NCBI GenBank assembly: GCA_020636495.1
Contig: JACJXQ010000008.1
Span: forward strand, 620,001 to 684,000
Origin: Chitinophagales bacterium
Lineage (GTDB): Bacteria; Bacteroidota; Bacteroidia; Chitinophagales; Chitinophagaceae
Reading direction: 5' to 3'
DNA length: 64,000 bases
A program made the translations under genes and the position numbers. The notes beneath the pieces were generated by a model. It worked only from the letters and a program-made list of their open reading frames with translations, searched no databases and was not told the DNA's origin. The first letter of the stretch is position 1. Every line of letters starts with the position of its first letter. Below, one piece after another: positions 50,629 to 59,894 of the stretch.

Positions 50629-51522
50629 TTATGAAGCTGATTCCTGGCTTAATTTATTGTACAGTACACGTACCAGCCCGTCAGCCAGGCCTATTTTGGG
50701 TACATATATCTCTTCAGCTCCCGACCAACGCATAATTGAGGAGTATATCTGTAAAGCAGGTACAATTACATCAGCACGGTCTGCCCTGAAGTTGTACAGG
50801 TGCATTCTTTCTTCTACCGTGCTGGCACTCAACTCTTTATAGTAGTCTTTTATCAGCTCCAATGGCAGAGGCTTGCCTTCTTTACGTTTTGATACGGAGA
50901 ATATCTTGTTGATATTACCACCTGTACCTATTGCTTCCAGTGGTTGATAGTCTTTTGTATGTGTCTTTATGTACCATTTCATATGCTCCCACTGCTCTTC
51001 TGTCACCTGTTCGTTCAGCATTCGTATAGTACCAATATTAAAGGACTCTTTGAATATGGTATGATTGTTTGAGAACAGCGTTACCTCTGTGCTACCACCA
51101 CCTACATCTACATACAGGTAAGATTTACTGCTGTTCATGTTATCCGCTATATGGGTCTCGTATAGTATGGTAGCTTCTTCCATGCCGCTGATGATCTGTA
51201 TCTCAACACCCGTTTCATTTTTTATCTCCTCCATGATCTCAGGTCCGTTAGCAGCATCCCTCATGGCCGAAGTTGCACAGGCCTGCAGACTCTCAACTTC
51301 GTATATGTCCATCAGCAGTTTATATATCCTGATGGTATCTACCAGTTTTTTCCGCTTTTTGTCAGAAATATGCCCATGGGTAAATACGTCAAAACCCAGG
51401 CGTAGAGGTATGCGTAATAATGTAAGTTTTGTATAGTCTACCGTGCCATCTTTATAAACGGAGACCTCTGAAATAAGCAACCTTGCTGCGTTCGACCCAA
51501 TATCTATAGCCGCTAATATCAA
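50629..51522 (-). CDS. ppx: Ppx/GppA family exopolyphosphatase
   Basis: A 297-residue ASKHA-fold phosphatase: first phosphate loop AAIDIGSNAARLLI and second loop YLYVDVGGGSTEVTLF. It hydrolyses terminal phosphates of polyphosphate or pppGpp; the short form without C-terminal domains is usual in Bacteroidota. Its start overlaps the ppk1 stop by 4 bases, so synthesis and breakdown of polyphosphate are translationally coupled. Confidence 0.9.
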   Translation of the reverse strand: MILAAIDIGSNAARLLISEVSVYKDGTVDYTKLTLLRIPLRLGFDVFTHGHISDKKRKKLVDTIRIYKLLMDIYEVESLQACATSAMRDAANGPEIMEEIKNETGVEIQIISGMEEATILYETHIADNMNSSKSYLYVDVGGGSTEVTLFSNNHTIFKESFNIGTIRMLNEQVTEEQWEHMKWYIKTHTKDYQPLEAIGTGGNINKIFSVSKRKEGKPLPLELIKDYYKELSASTVEERMHLYNFRADRADVIVPALQIYSSIMRWSGAEEIYVPKIGLADGLVRVLYNKLSQESAS

Positions 51523-53645
51523 CCTTTATACTTTTTCTGGTGTAAAAACGCATAGATGTCCATTTGTGAACGCACAACCGGCTCATCTGCTATACGTTTT
51601 ACGTATTCGTTACGTTGTTCGTTATCTAATATACGAGCTTTTACGTTTCCTTTCAGTTGAATATTAAGTATGTGGATTAATTCCTGTTGTATTTCTTTGT
51701 CCAGAATCGGGCAGGCTGTTTCTACGCGATGGTCCAGGTTGCGCACCATCCAGTCGGCAGATGATATGAACACCTTGGGCTGCCCTCCGTTATGAAACAC
51801 AAAAACACGTGCGTGCTCCAGGTACTCGTCTATTATGCTGATAGCCTGTATCGGTTTTTTAAATGCTTTCTGCTCAGTATAGGCGCAACAGCTACCCCTT
51901 ATGATAAGTTTTACGTCTACTCCGGCTTTTACCGCATCATATAGCTTGCCTATCAGTATTTCGTCTACCAGGCTGTTTAGCTTGATGGTAAGCGCAGCAG
52001 TTTGGTTCTTTTTAGCAGCTTTTATCTCTTTTTCTATCAGGTCTAAAAAGAAATTACGCATGGTATTGGGCGAGACAGGCAGCAATTTGCACTTATCCAG
52101 GTGTGTGAAGTTGGGCACGGGACTTTCCAGGAAAGCGAATACACGGTTCACATCGGCAATGATATTCCGGTTGGTGGTCAGCAGGCAATGGTCGCCATAA
52201 TAGCGTGCTGTATTTTCATTAAAGTTGCCTGTCGATATAAATGCGTATTGCTTTGTCTTTTTGAATTCACGCTTTTTGATCACACAAAGTTTGGCATGCA
52301 CTTTCATATCAGGCAGTCCTATCAGCACTTTTACACCTTCTTCCTCCAGTCTTGTTTTCCATAGCAGGTTAGCTTCCTCGTCAAACCGTGCCCTGAGTTC
52401 CAGCACAGCCGTCACTTCTTTACCATTGCGCACGGCGTTGATAAGTGCATTCACTATTTTCGAGTCTTTGGCCAGGCGATAGCAGGTTATTTTTATACTC
52501 TGTACAAACGGGTCGATGGCTGCTTCCCGCAACAGGTCTATCACGGGGTCAAATGAGTGATAGGGGAAATTCAGCATTACATCGCGTCGCTCCATTACTT
52601 CCATAATGCGGCAAGGCTGATGCAAAAGCGGGTGTACAAACGATTTGGGGCGGGGCTGTATATCATCAAAAACCTTGTCAGGGAAATCCATAAAGTCTTT
52701 GAAGTTGTGTATCCTGCTGCCCGGTATCAGGTTATCTTTTTTCGACAGGTTCAGCCTTTTTATCAGGTAGTCCAGTAGGTTGGCGTCAATATTCCTGTCG
52801 AAAACAAAGCGTGTGGCACGTCCCCTCTTCCTGTTCTTGAGTCCGCGTTCTATCTCGTCTATTACATTGGTGCTTATGTCATTATCAATATCCAGTTCTG
52901 CATCACGGGTCACCTTGATAATGTACCCCAAAAAACGGTTGAATCCGAACGGGGCGAACAGGTTGGGCAGGTTGTACCGGATAATGTCTTCCAGTAATAT
53001 GATGTCATGCTTACCTTCTTCAGACGGCATAATAATGAACCTTGGCAATACTTTGGTAGGTATCTCTATGAGTGCGTAGCGTTGCAACATAGGGTTTTGT
53101 GTATTGCCCAGCATGCAGGCCAGGTATATAGATTTATCCCGCAGCAGCGGCATATGCGGGATGCTCTCTATCATCAACGGGATGATCTGTGTCCTTACTT
53201 TATCATTAAAGTAGTTTTTGACAAATTCTTTCTGTTCGGGGCTGAGTTGTCGTTCTGTTTTGATAAATATGTTCTTGGCCTGCAGATCTGCAATTATCTC
53301 AGAAAAGGTTTCATCAAATACGATCTGCTGGTGCATTACGATCTGCTGTATGCGGGCCAGTATCTTTTCAGGGTTTTGTTCCAGGTGTATTTTGGCGGTT
53401 TTGCCCAGCCTTACCATACGGCTCAGGGTAGCTACACGCACCCTGAAAAACTCGTCCAGGTTGTTGGAGAATATGCCTATGAAACGAAGCCGGTCATAAA
53501 TATAGTTTTTAGGATCCTGCGCTTCCTGCAATACACGTGCATTAAACGAAAGCCAGCTTATATCTCTTGCTATAGTATGCTTATTCGATTTCACAAATAC
53601 AATATTTTGTCTTGGCAATGCTGCAAAACTAACCGCTACCACCAT
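51519..53645 (-). CDS. ppk1: Polyphosphate kinase 1
   Basis: A 708-residue enzyme that polymerises the gamma-phosphate of ATP into polyphosphate. The N-terminal part begins ARDISWLSFNARVLQEA, and the two phospholipase D-like catalytic regions contain the autophosphorylated histidine in KVHAKLCVIKK and the ISTGNFNENTARYYGDHCLL block. Length fits the family. It precedes ppx in the same operon and lies 36 bases after rfaE2 on the same strand. Confidence 0.96.
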   Translation of the reverse strand: MVVAVSFAALPRQNIVFVKSNKHTIARDISWLSFNARVLQEAQDPKNYIYDRLRFIGIFSNNLDEFFRVRVATLSRMVRLGKTAKIHLEQNPEKILARIQQIVMHQQIVFDETFSEIIADLQAKNIFIKTERQLSPEQKEFVKNYFNDKVRTQIIPLMIESIPHMPLLRDKSIYLACMLGNTQNPMLQRYALIEIPTKVLPRFIIMPSEEGKHDIILLEDIIRYNLPNLFAPFGFNRFLGYIIKVTRDAELDIDNDISTNVIDEIERGLKNRKRGRATRFVFDRNIDANLLDYLIKRLNLSKKDNLIPGSRIHNFKDFMDFPDKVFDDIQPRPKSFVHPLLHQPCRIMEVMERRDVMLNFPYHSFDPVIDLLREAAIDPFVQSIKITCYRLAKDSKIVNALINAVRNGKEVTAVLELRARFDEEANLLWKTRLEEEGVKVLIGLPDMKVHAKLCVIKKREFKKTKQYAFISTGNFNENTARYYGDHCLLTTNRNIIADVNRVFAFLESPVPNFTHLDKCKLLPVSPNTMRNFFLDLIEKEIKAAKKNQTAALTIKLNSLVDEILIGKLYDAVKAGVDVKLIIRGSCCAYTEQKAFKKPIQAISIIDEYLEHARVFVFHNGGQPKVFISSADWMVRNLDHRVETACPILDKEIQQELIHILNIQLKGNVKARILDNEQRNEYVKRIADEPVVRSQMDIYAFLHQKKYKG

Positions 53646-53681
53646 TATTAGTGATAGTTGTCAACATGCAACACGCACAAT

Positions 53682-54176
53682 TTACAATTTCTTAATGTTT
53701 GTAATTACTGAACTGGTTGAGTAGCCTGCAACAAATGGTATGACCTCCACTCTGCCTCCATAGCTCATGACGAACTCTGCGCCAACTATGGTTTCTATAC
53801 TGTAATCGCCACCTTTTACCAGTACATCAGGCCTGATCGTCCTGATCAGGTTTTCAGGGGTGTCTTCGTCAAACAGGCAAACAGCATCTACACACAGCAG
53901 TGATGCCAGTTGAAACAGCCTGTCCTGTTCATGGTATATGGGGCGGTCATTGCCCTTTAATTTTTTTACAGAACTATCTGAGTTAACACCCACGATCAAT
54001 ACATTGCCTTTATCTGCAGCATCGGCTATAAGCTCCAGGTGTCCCCTGTGCAGTATGTCAAAACAACCGTTGGTGAATACTATCTTTTTACCGGCAGAAC
54101 GCCATATATTCACTCTGCGTTGCAGCACTTCAAGGTCTGTTATCTTATCTTCTATCCATTGTCGTTTATGCATCAT
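53682..54176 (-). CDS. rfaE2: D-glycero-beta-D-manno-heptose 1-phosphate adenylyltransferase
   Basis: A 164-residue cytidylyltransferase-fold enzyme, equal to the C-terminal half of HldE, with TNGCFDILHRGHLELI containing the HxGH nucleotide motif and VKGGDYSIETIVGAE. It makes ADP-heptose for the lipopolysaccharide core, or a related nucleotide sugar. Its start overlaps the upstream membrane protein gene by 11 bases. The kinase half (hldE-N) is not nearby. Confidence 0.9.
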   Translation of the reverse strand: MMHKRQWIEDKITDLEVLQRRVNIWRSAGKKIVFTNGCFDILHRGHLELIADAADKGNVLIVGVNSDSSVKKLKGNDRPIYHEQDRLFQLASLLCVDAVCLFDEDTPENLIRTIRPDVLVKGGDYSIETIVGAEFVMSYGGRVEVIPFVAGYSTSSVITNIKKL

Positions 54177-55167
54177 TGGCCCTCCTGTTGTTGTATATAG
54201 GTAACAATATCAAAGAAAGCACACCAAACACTACTACAACACCTGTCTGTACGGTCCACGATACCCAACCGAATGCCAGGCCATATACTTCAGGTATGCC
54301 ATAGAATACCAGTATTTTGCCTACCAGGTAAGGATAAGCACCTATACCACCCTGGGTTGTGATCATACCAATACTACCAAATATAAGCACCACAAGTGCG
54401 CCCAGCCCTGGCAGGTGCTCCAGTTGAGACATACTCCAGAAGCCCATCAGCACCAGGAACCAGTAACAGCCCCATATCAATGTGGTATATAGTAGGAACA
54501 TTCCTCTCCTTTTCAATTTGAATATAGAGGCAACACCGTCGCCCAGCCCTTTTACAAACTGGCCAACCTTGGTTTGTTTGATACGCTTCAGGAATATGAA
54601 AAAGGTGATAAGCCCTACTGCAGCTATTATGATGAATATCTGAAAGTAAATGGTAGTTACTATGCCTTTGGCATTGCTGGACATGGTACCAAACAGCCCC
54701 TGGGCGTATTCACCTATCACCTCGGCCTGTAATATGAATGCCGCAATTGTAATGGCAACAAGGCATACCACATCAAAAGCACGTTCGGCCACTATAGTAC
54801 CTATCATTTTATCTGCCGGTACTTTTTCATAGCGCGCCAGTACGGTACATTTGGCCACCTCGCCTGCCCGCGGCAGTACCAGGTTGCCTATATAACCTAT
54901 CATTACAGCAAAGGTGGTATTAGCGGTCGACGATTTGATATCCACCTCTTCCAGTAGCAGTTTCCACCGTAAAGCACGGAAATAGTGTGATAAGAATCCT
55001 ACCAGGAATATCGGTACAAGCAACCATATTCTTACGCCTTTTATGGCAGACATCATACTTGCTTTGTCCTCTTCTGACAATTGTGAGGACATATACACGA
55101 TAATGGCGATGCCCAGCCCAAGGAATATGATGTATTGTAATACCGTGAGCAGGATCTTTTTATTCAT
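54166..55167 (-). CDS. Lysylphosphatidylglycerol synthase TM region (UPF0104) family protein
   Basis: A 333-residue integral membrane protein with about eight helices. The signature VGYIGNLVLPRAGEVAKC is typical of the family related to the MprF flippase domain; it lacks the aminoacyl-transferase part, so a lipid flippase or lipid-carrier role is more likely than lysylation. It lies 10 bases after panD and overlaps rfaE2 by 11 bases, which suggests a link to envelope lipid or lipopolysaccharide assembly. Confidence 0.9.
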   Translation of the reverse strand: MNKKILLTVLQYIIFLGLGIAIIVYMSSQLSEEDKASMMSAIKGVRIWLLVPIFLVGFLSHYFRALRWKLLLEEVDIKSSTANTTFAVMIGYIGNLVLPRAGEVAKCTVLARYEKVPADKMIGTIVAERAFDVVCLVAITIAAFILQAEVIGEYAQGLFGTMSSNAKGIVTTIYFQIFIIIAAVGLITFFIFLKRIKQTKVGQFVKGLGDGVASIFKLKRRGMFLLYTTLIWGCYWFLVLMGFWSMSQLEHLPGLGALVVLIFGSIGMITTQGGIGAYPYLVGKILVFYGIPEVYGLAFGWVSWTVQTGVVVVFGVLSLILLPIYNNRRANDA

Positions 55168-55177
55168 AAGGGGTAGT

Positions 55178-55522
55178 TTATAATTTATTCCCGGCTTTCG
55201 GGAAGATGACTATAGGGGTGTGTTTTTTCGCTTCTTCAAAATCCATAATGGCAAATGATACAACAATGATCATGTCACCTACATTCACTTTGTGTGCTGC
55301 CGGTCCGTTCAGGCATATCACGCCACTGCCCCTGGGGCCTTTTATTATATAGGTCTCCAGGCGCTCCCCGTTATTCTTGTTCAATACCTGCACCTTCTCA
55401 TTCTCTATCATATTGGCGGCATCCATCAGATCTTCATCTATGGTAATACTGCCCATATAATGCAGGTTCGCCTCCGTCACCTTTATATGGTGCAACTTCG
55501 ACTTCATTACTTCTATCTGCAT
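55178..55522 (-). CDS. panD: Aspartate 1-decarboxylase (pyruvoyl enzyme)
   Basis: A 114-residue protein with normal PanD length. Self-cleavage between Gly24 and Ser25 in NLHYMGSITID gives the pyruvoyl group; the Ser25 position matches that of E. coli exactly when ATG 55522 is used, which settles the start. It makes beta-alanine for pantothenate and CoA. First gene of a likely operon panD, UPF0104 protein, rfaE2, ppk1, ppx. No other pan gene is nearby. Confidence 0.96.
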   Translation of the reverse strand: MQIEVMKSKLHHIKVTEANLHYMGSITIDEDLMDAANMIENEKVQVLNKNNGERLETYIIKGPRGSGVICLNGPAAHKVNVGDMIIVVSFAIMDFEEAKKHTPIVIFPKAGNKL

Positions 55523-55650
55523 AGCGCCGCAAAGTTACTAATAAGAAATATGATTTATGACTTTATCCTATACTTTAAAGTAACTATAAGTTAATTTATA
55601 TTTATAATGTTATGTGTAATATAGCAGTGTAAAACAGTACAGGCAAAAAT

Positions 55651-55944
55651 ATGGCAGTAAGCGATAAGATACAATTGAAACATCCCGCGGGTAAAAACGC
55701 TCCTAAAATCAGTGTAAAGACCTACGAACTATTCAAAACAGCTATTACACAAATACTTACCCAAACACCATTAATTACTTACTCTGACCTGGCCGATAAA
55801 GTATCAGAGTATATCAGGGACAACAGGTCCGATTTTTTTGGCTCCGTAGAATGGTTTACCGTTACTGTAAAGCAACACCTTGAATCAGAGGGTATTATCG
55901 AAACTATTATTGAAAATGGCAGGAAAATGCATAAACTGGTATAG
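55651..55944 (+). CDS. Small conserved protein, DUF6958-like
   Basis: A 97-residue cytoplasmic protein with a helical, winged-helix-like pattern: LITYSDLADKVSEYI as the first helices, SVEWFTVTVKQHLESEGIIE as the second helix and wing. It looks like the small DUF6958 family, but that assignment is from memory of the pattern. DNA binding is possible. It stands alone, divergent from panD. Confidence 0.72.
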   Translation: MAVSDKIQLKHPAGKNAPKISVKTYELFKTAITQILTQTPLITYSDLADKVSEYIRDNRSDFFGSVEWFTVTVKQHLESEGIIETIIENGRKMHKLV

Positions 55945-56003
55945 AATTAGCGCATCTTTTTGTACCATAATTGTTTAACTTCATTCATTCAAATTCCTGA
56001 CAG

Positions 56004-56978
56004 ATGCCTCTATCAACTTTCAGCCGACCGTTATTATTCATAATACTTGCTATGTTTTCTATTAATGTATCTGCAGTTCAGTACAACGATTCATTAGTAT
56101 TAAGACCCGGACCCTTTGATGCCAAAGATGTGAGTGTAAGTAGTTTGTACCCGTCACAATATGCAGGTAATGACGAAAACTTCATTTGCAATGCATGGAC
56201 AGTAGGTGGCAAATTCATGATACAACGATCATATATCGGGTTCAACCTTGCTTCAATACCAGCAAACGCAAATATTACAAGTGCATACCTTTCATTGTAT
56301 TGCAACACAACATCCTTGCATACGCAAAGACATTCAATGTATCCGGGTTCGCCATACGATAGCAACAAAAGCTTTTTAATGAGAGTGATTTCCGGCTGGA
56401 ATGATTCTATGATATGGAATAACCAACCCGCTACAACTGCTAAGAACCAGGTCGTTGTTCCAGTTTCTACATCCAAAACACAGGATTATCTCAACATTAA
56501 TGTATTAGGGATTGTAAATGATGCCTGGACTGATACTGCTAACCATGATACATCAGTTTCGTTTATGTTAAAACTTGAGACTGAGCAAACCTTCAGGTCA
56601 TTGATATTTGCTTCCGGCGATCATCCTGACAGTACAAAAAGGCCATTACTGGTAGTTCATTATACCTATCAGCAGGATACAGTAGTTGACACTAATGTTA
56701 TCGTGAATACTATCGTTGATAACAGAACTAAGATAAAGGTGTTTCCCAATCCCGCTGCAGACAGGGTATTTGTGAACACATCTGACATGCCTGGTGAAGG
56801 TATATCTTTATCTTTGTTTGATGTGTTGGGCCGGGTGTTATACCAGCAGGATATAACACTTAATGAAGGTAATTCTACATCTGCTATCAACTTATCAGGG
56901 TTGCCTTCGGGCACTTACCGTATAGTAATAACGCTCGATTCAAATGAACAGCATGTTTTCAAATTGCTCAAGACTTAA
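56004..56978 (+). CDS. DNRLRE-domain protein with T9SS sorting domain
   Basis: A 324-residue secreted protein: signal peptide (residues 1-24), a DNRLRE domain at about 30-215 (MIQRSYIGFNLASIPANANI, SAYLSLYC, then WNDSMIWNNQP), a Val/Asp/Thr linker, and a type A T9SS sorting domain (VFPNPAADRVFVN, then LPSGTYRIVITL). DNRLRE domains are found in surface and matrix proteins of environmental bacteria; their ligand is usually unknown. Monocistronic, with its own terminator. Confidence 0.87.
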   Translation: MPLSTFSRPLLFIILAMFSINVSAVQYNDSLVLRPGPFDAKDVSVSSLYPSQYAGNDENFICNAWTVGGKFMIQRSYIGFNLASIPANANITSAYLSLYCNTTSLHTQRHSMYPGSPYDSNKSFLMRVISGWNDSMIWNNQPATTAKNQVVVPVSTSKTQDYLNINVLGIVNDAWTDTANHDTSVSFMLKLETEQTFRSLIFASGDHPDSTKRPLLVVHYTYQQDTVVDTNVIVNTIVDNRTKIKVFPNPAADRVFVNTSDMPGEGISLSLFDVLGRVLYQQDITLNEGNSTSAINLSGLPSGTYRIVITLDSNEQHVFKLLKT

Positions 56979-57000
56979 TATTTAATACCATCTACAAAAT

Positions 57001-57028
57001 AAAAAGGCTACCATATGGTAGCCTTTTT
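57001..57028. terminator. Bidirectional terminator
   Basis: Perfect palindrome with 14-base arms (AAAAAGGCTACCAT), between the DNRLRE gene and rplI, which converge. Confidence 0.85.
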
Positions 57029-57051
57029 ATGTATTTCTTTTCAGCAGCAGA

Positions 57052-57498
57052 CTATTCACCTACCACTTCGAAATCTATTTCCAGTACGTTGTCTTTACCG
57101 AAGTCGATCTGCACTTTGTGCATACCTACTTCTTTCACATCACCTACTATTGATATACGGCGACGATCGATCTCGTATCCTTTCTGCTCGCGGATAGCGC
57201 GTGCTATCTGGATAGAAGTAACAGAACCGAATATCTTTCCGCTTGTACCGGTCTTAGCACCTACTTTCACAGGGCTGGCTTTCAGTACTTCTGTTACTTT
57301 TGCAATTTCAGCCATCAGCGCGTCTTCGCGTTTTTGCTTCTGCTTGTGACGCTCCTGCTGCATTTTCAGGTTAGCGTGACTTGCTTCCAGAGCAAATTTC
57401 TGAGGTATTAGGTAGTTGCGGGCGTATCCCGGCTTAACGTCTACCAGCTCGTGGGCAGAGCCCAGGTTGTCTACATCTTTGATTAATATGACTTGCAT
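57052..57498 (-). CDS. rplI: 50S ribosomal protein L9
   Basis: A 148-residue ribosomal protein with the L9 signature DVDNLGSAHELVDVKPGYAR, then NYLIPQKFA at the N-terminus, a central helix rich in Lys and Gln, and a C-terminal globular domain. Last gene of the rpsF-rpsR-rplI operon. Confidence 0.97.
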   Translation of the reverse strand: MQVILIKDVDNLGSAHELVDVKPGYARNYLIPQKFALEASHANLKMQQERHKQKQKREDALMAEIAKVTEVLKASPVKVGAKTGTSGKIFGSVTSIQIARAIREQKGYEIDRRRISIVGDVKEVGMHKVQIDFGKDNVLEIDFEVVGE

Positions 57499-57511
57499 GA
57501 TCGGTTGTTAA

Positions 57512-57778
57512 TTACTTTAAAAGATCTGTTACATAAGGCAGCAGAGCCATCTGGCGTGCCTTTTTAATTGCTTGTGCTACTTTACGCTGATATTTCAGTG
57601 AGTTACCGGAAATACGGCGTGGAAGCATTTTACCTTGTTCGTTCAGGAACTTTTTCAAAAATTCAGGGTCTTTGTAATCAATATACTTGATACCCATTTT
57701 CTTGAAACGGCAATATTTTTTCTGACGTTGCTCAACCCTGGTTGAGGTCAGGAATTTGATATCATTTTGTCTGGCCAT
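57512..57778 (-). CDS. rpsR: 30S ribosomal protein S18
   Basis: An 88-residue ribosomal protein: KKYCRFKKMGIKYIDYKD near the start, followed by the conserved ISGNSLKYQRKVAQAIKKAR. It contacts S6 in the small subunit. Lies between rpsF and rplI in the standard order. Confidence 0.97.
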   Translation of the reverse strand: MARQNDIKFLTSTRVEQRQKKYCRFKKMGIKYIDYKDPEFLKKFLNEQGKMLPRRISGNSLKYQRKVAQAIKKARQMALLPYVTDLLK

Positions 57779-57799
57779 TGTTCAGTTTTTTTAATGTGA

Positions 57800-58165
57800 T
57801 TAAGCAGTAACGCCCTCTTCAGTTGTTACATTACTACGCTTCTTAGCATTATACTGCACGGCGTATTTGTCTAATTTGGTGATCATGTGACGCATTACAG
57901 CCTCATCACGGTTCATCTGGATCTCCATTGCGCCGTTCATCTGAGGGTCTGCCTGGTACTCAAGTACCCAGTAAAGTCCTGTGGTCTTTTTTTCAATGGG
58001 GTAAGCAAGTGAACGTAGTCCCCATGCATTCTGGTGCACGATCTTTCCGCCTTTTTCTGTTACGTAGTCGGCGTACTTCTTTTGTGCAGCTTTGTAGTCT
58101 TCTTCAGCCAGTACAGGCGTGAAGATGATCATCAGTTCGTAATCCTGATAATTTTCTGTTGCCAT
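57800..58165 (-). CDS. rpsF: 30S ribosomal protein S6
   Basis: A 121-residue ribosomal protein with a ferredoxin-like fold: YELMIIFTPVLAEEDYKAAQ, RSLAYPIEKKTTGLY and MNRDEAVMRHMITKLDKYAV. First gene of the rpsF-rpsR-rplI operon; no priB or ssb homolog interrupts it. Confidence 0.97.
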   Translation of the reverse strand: MATENYQDYELMIIFTPVLAEEDYKAAQKKYADYVTEKGGKIVHQNAWGLRSLAYPIEKKTTGLYWVLEYQADPQMNGAMEIQMNRDEAVMRHMITKLDKYAVQYNAKKRSNVTTEEGVTA

Positions 58166-58352
58166 AAAATAATTTACTTAGTTAAAAAATGTCCCTCATA
58201 CCGGCAGCAACGCTGGATATCTACCCACAGGCAGATAGCCGGATATTTTTGGGAACGCAAAGGTAAGGCTATTTCACGTATTAATAAAATCAAACGTCAA
58301 AAATCTTAATGTCTATTTTTTATAAAGAAAAATAATAATGTATAATGTAAAA

Positions 58353-58380
58353 ACGCCCAATAGCTAAAGCTATCAGGCGT
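58353..58380 (-). terminator. Hairpin after the 58411-58962 gene
   Basis: Two 5-bp stems separated by a CA/CA internal loop (ACGCC..ATAGC, loop TAAA, GCTAT..GGCGT), about 30 bases past the stop on the minus strand, followed by a T-rich tract. Confidence 0.6.
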
Positions 58381-58410
58381 AATACACATATGAAAAAGAA
58401 TGTTTAATTA

Positions 58411-58962
58411 TTATTGTTGAGTAGCAGTGTACACCACCTCTACACTATATGTTCCCGCCGGGAACTGGAATCCGGGGTCTGCTTTGTATTTTACGGCAAA
58501 GGTCTGGTCGCCACCTCTGTCGCAGTTCTTCAACAGGTAACTGTTATTATCGTCAATACTTCTGAACTTATAGAACGAGTATGGAGAAGAGATATAGCCA
58601 CCTGTTTTATTTGCACTCACTAACAGTGATAATACATCTTTTACCTTCATTTTAGGTACTGATGTGCTGCTGCCACTGTAGCTGAAGTATTCATCATTCG
58701 ATTTGACCGCCACGGTGAAGTCCTTATTACTGCGAACTTTCAACCATTGGTCTGAACTTTCTACACCGTTGGCGTAGTCATTTACTGTCACGAAGTTCAG
58801 GTTTACATCTGCACCTGTGTTATTGCCGGTACCTGTAAAAGTTATTTCTATTGCGTTCGTCAGGTTCAGTTTTACTGTCTGAGATGCCGTACTGCTGACA
58901 TTCTGTGCAAATGTTACAATGTTGGTACCTGCCAGCAATACGAATAGGAGTAATTTTTTCAT
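58411..58962 (-). CDS. Secreted beta-rich protein, family with 59184-59735
   Basis: A 183-residue protein with signal peptide MKKLLLFVLLAGTNIVTFAQ. The mature part is beta-rich: SSTASQTVKLNLTNAIEITF, VRSNKDFTVAVKSNDEYFSY and the shared C-terminal RGGDQTFAVKYKADPGFQFP. Two cysteines are not obviously paired. It is about half identical to the protein at 59184-59735, and the first gene of this window encodes another relative. A pilin-like or surface-fibre role is possible; no family confirmed. Confidence 0.8.
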   Translation of the reverse strand: MKKLLLFVLLAGTNIVTFAQNVSSTASQTVKLNLTNAIEITFTGTGNNTGADVNLNFVTVNDYANGVESSDQWLKVRSNKDFTVAVKSNDEYFSYSGSSTSVPKMKVKDVLSLLVSANKTGGYISSPYSFYKFRSIDDNNSYLLKNCDRGGDQTFAVKYKADPGFQFPAGTYSVEVVYTATQQ

Positions 58963-59057
58963 TTTGTGTTTTTTATTGAGTTTTAAAATAATGCGATTGA
59001 GAATTTCCGGTTTTCGATGGCATTATTTACTACTTGCTTTGTAACGCCTTTGTGGGA

Positions 59058-59089
59058 TTAAGACAACCCTTTATAAAGGGTTGTCTTAA
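59058..59089. promoter_or_regulatory. Perfect 32-bp palindrome
   Basis: Two 16-base complementary arms with no loop (TTAAGACAACCCTTTA, then its exact complement). It lies about 100 bases upstream of the 58411-58962 gene start. There is a T-rich tract on its plus-strand side only. It may be an operator for a dimeric regulator, or part of a terminator for an unseen plus-strand transcript. Confidence 0.5.
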
Positions 59090-59133
59090 GTTTGTTTTGT
59101 TTGAATATATATCAGAGACCGCTTGATAAAAGT

Positions 59134-59164
59134 GCGGAGGGCGGTAGCGAAACCGCCACTCCGC
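59134..59164 (-). terminator. Terminator of the 59184-59735 gene
   Basis: GC-rich hairpin: stems GGCGGT/ACCGCC and GCGGAG/CTCCGC with one bulged base, 20 bases after the stop on the minus strand, followed by CACTTTTAT. Confidence 0.75.
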
Positions 59165-59183
59165 GTTGTCAGCGATCGAGCGC

Positions 59184-59735
59184 TTAAAGTTGAGTAGCTG
59201 TATATACTACATCTACTGCGTAAGTACCGGCAGGGTATGCAAAACCCGGAGTAGCTTTATATTTTACTGCGAAGGTTTGGTTACCACCACGCTTACCGTT
59301 GTCTATCAGGTCCTGGTCTTTATCAGTCAGGGTAGCGTAAGTTGAGTTAGAGAACGGAGAAGCGATAGTACCACCTGTACCGTTAGCGTTTACCAGGATA
59401 CCCAGAACGTCTTTTACCGGCATAGCAGGAGCAGGGGTAGTAGAACCTGTGTAAGTGAAACCTGAAGCATTAGCTTTTACAGTTACAGCGAAGTCTTTGT
59501 TAGAGCGAACTTTCAGTTCCTGGCTGGCGCTTTCTACACCGTTAGCGTAGTCGTTCACACTGTTGAAAGGGATGTTCACGTCAGCACCTGTTTTGTCGCC
59601 TGTACCTGTAAAGGTCAGTTCAATTGCGTTGCTCAGGTTCAATTTTACTGTCTGAGAAGCAGTGCTGCTTGCATTTTGAGCGTTAGCTGCGATAGCTGAT
59701 GTAGCGAAGATTGCGATTGCGATTACTTTTTTCAT
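59184..59735 (-). CDS. Secreted beta-rich protein, family with 58411-58962
   Basis: From ATG 59735 the protein has 183 residues with signal peptide MKKVIAIAIFATSAIAANAQ; the open frame upstream to 59813 covers the leader and is rejected. It shares SSTASQTVKLNL, FTGTG, VNDYANGVES, VRSNKDF and the Y-P-A-G-T-Y ending with its neighbour and with the gene cut at the left edge. A/C-rich untranslated leader (AACAACAAA) and good Gly/Ala/Thr codon use suggest strong expression. Probably an abundant extracellular or surface protein of unknown role. Confidence 0.82.
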   Translation of the reverse strand: MKKVIAIAIFATSAIAANAQNASSTASQTVKLNLSNAIELTFTGTGDKTGADVNIPFNSVNDYANGVESASQELKVRSNKDFAVTVKANASGFTYTGSTTPAPAMPVKDVLGILVNANGTGGTIASPFSNSTYATLTDKDQDLIDNGKRGGNQTFAVKYKATPGFAYPAGTYAVDVVYTATQL

Positions 59736-59803
59736 TGTTTTGTGTTTTTGTGTTTTTTGTTGTTGAATGTTGTTTGAAATTGTTTTGTTGTTTATTGTGA
59801 TAC

Positions 59804-59811
59804 AAAAGTAC
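59804..59811 (-). promoter_or_regulatory. Bacteroidota -7 box, TACTTTTG
   Basis: TACTTTTG in gene orientation matches TAnnTTTG, about 70 bases before ATG 59735. No matching -33 TTTG at 19-21 bases. Confidence 0.4.
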
Positions 59812-59894
59812 ATCGGCCGCTACCCCTGGCGTATCACTAACTTTAGTAGTTCTTCAAAAAGCACTTCATACGTATTATATATATGACAAAAAAA

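Noticed and set aside
53007..53651. Plus-strand open frame of 214 codons
   Set aside because: It is fully antisense to ppk1, with no recognisable protein features.
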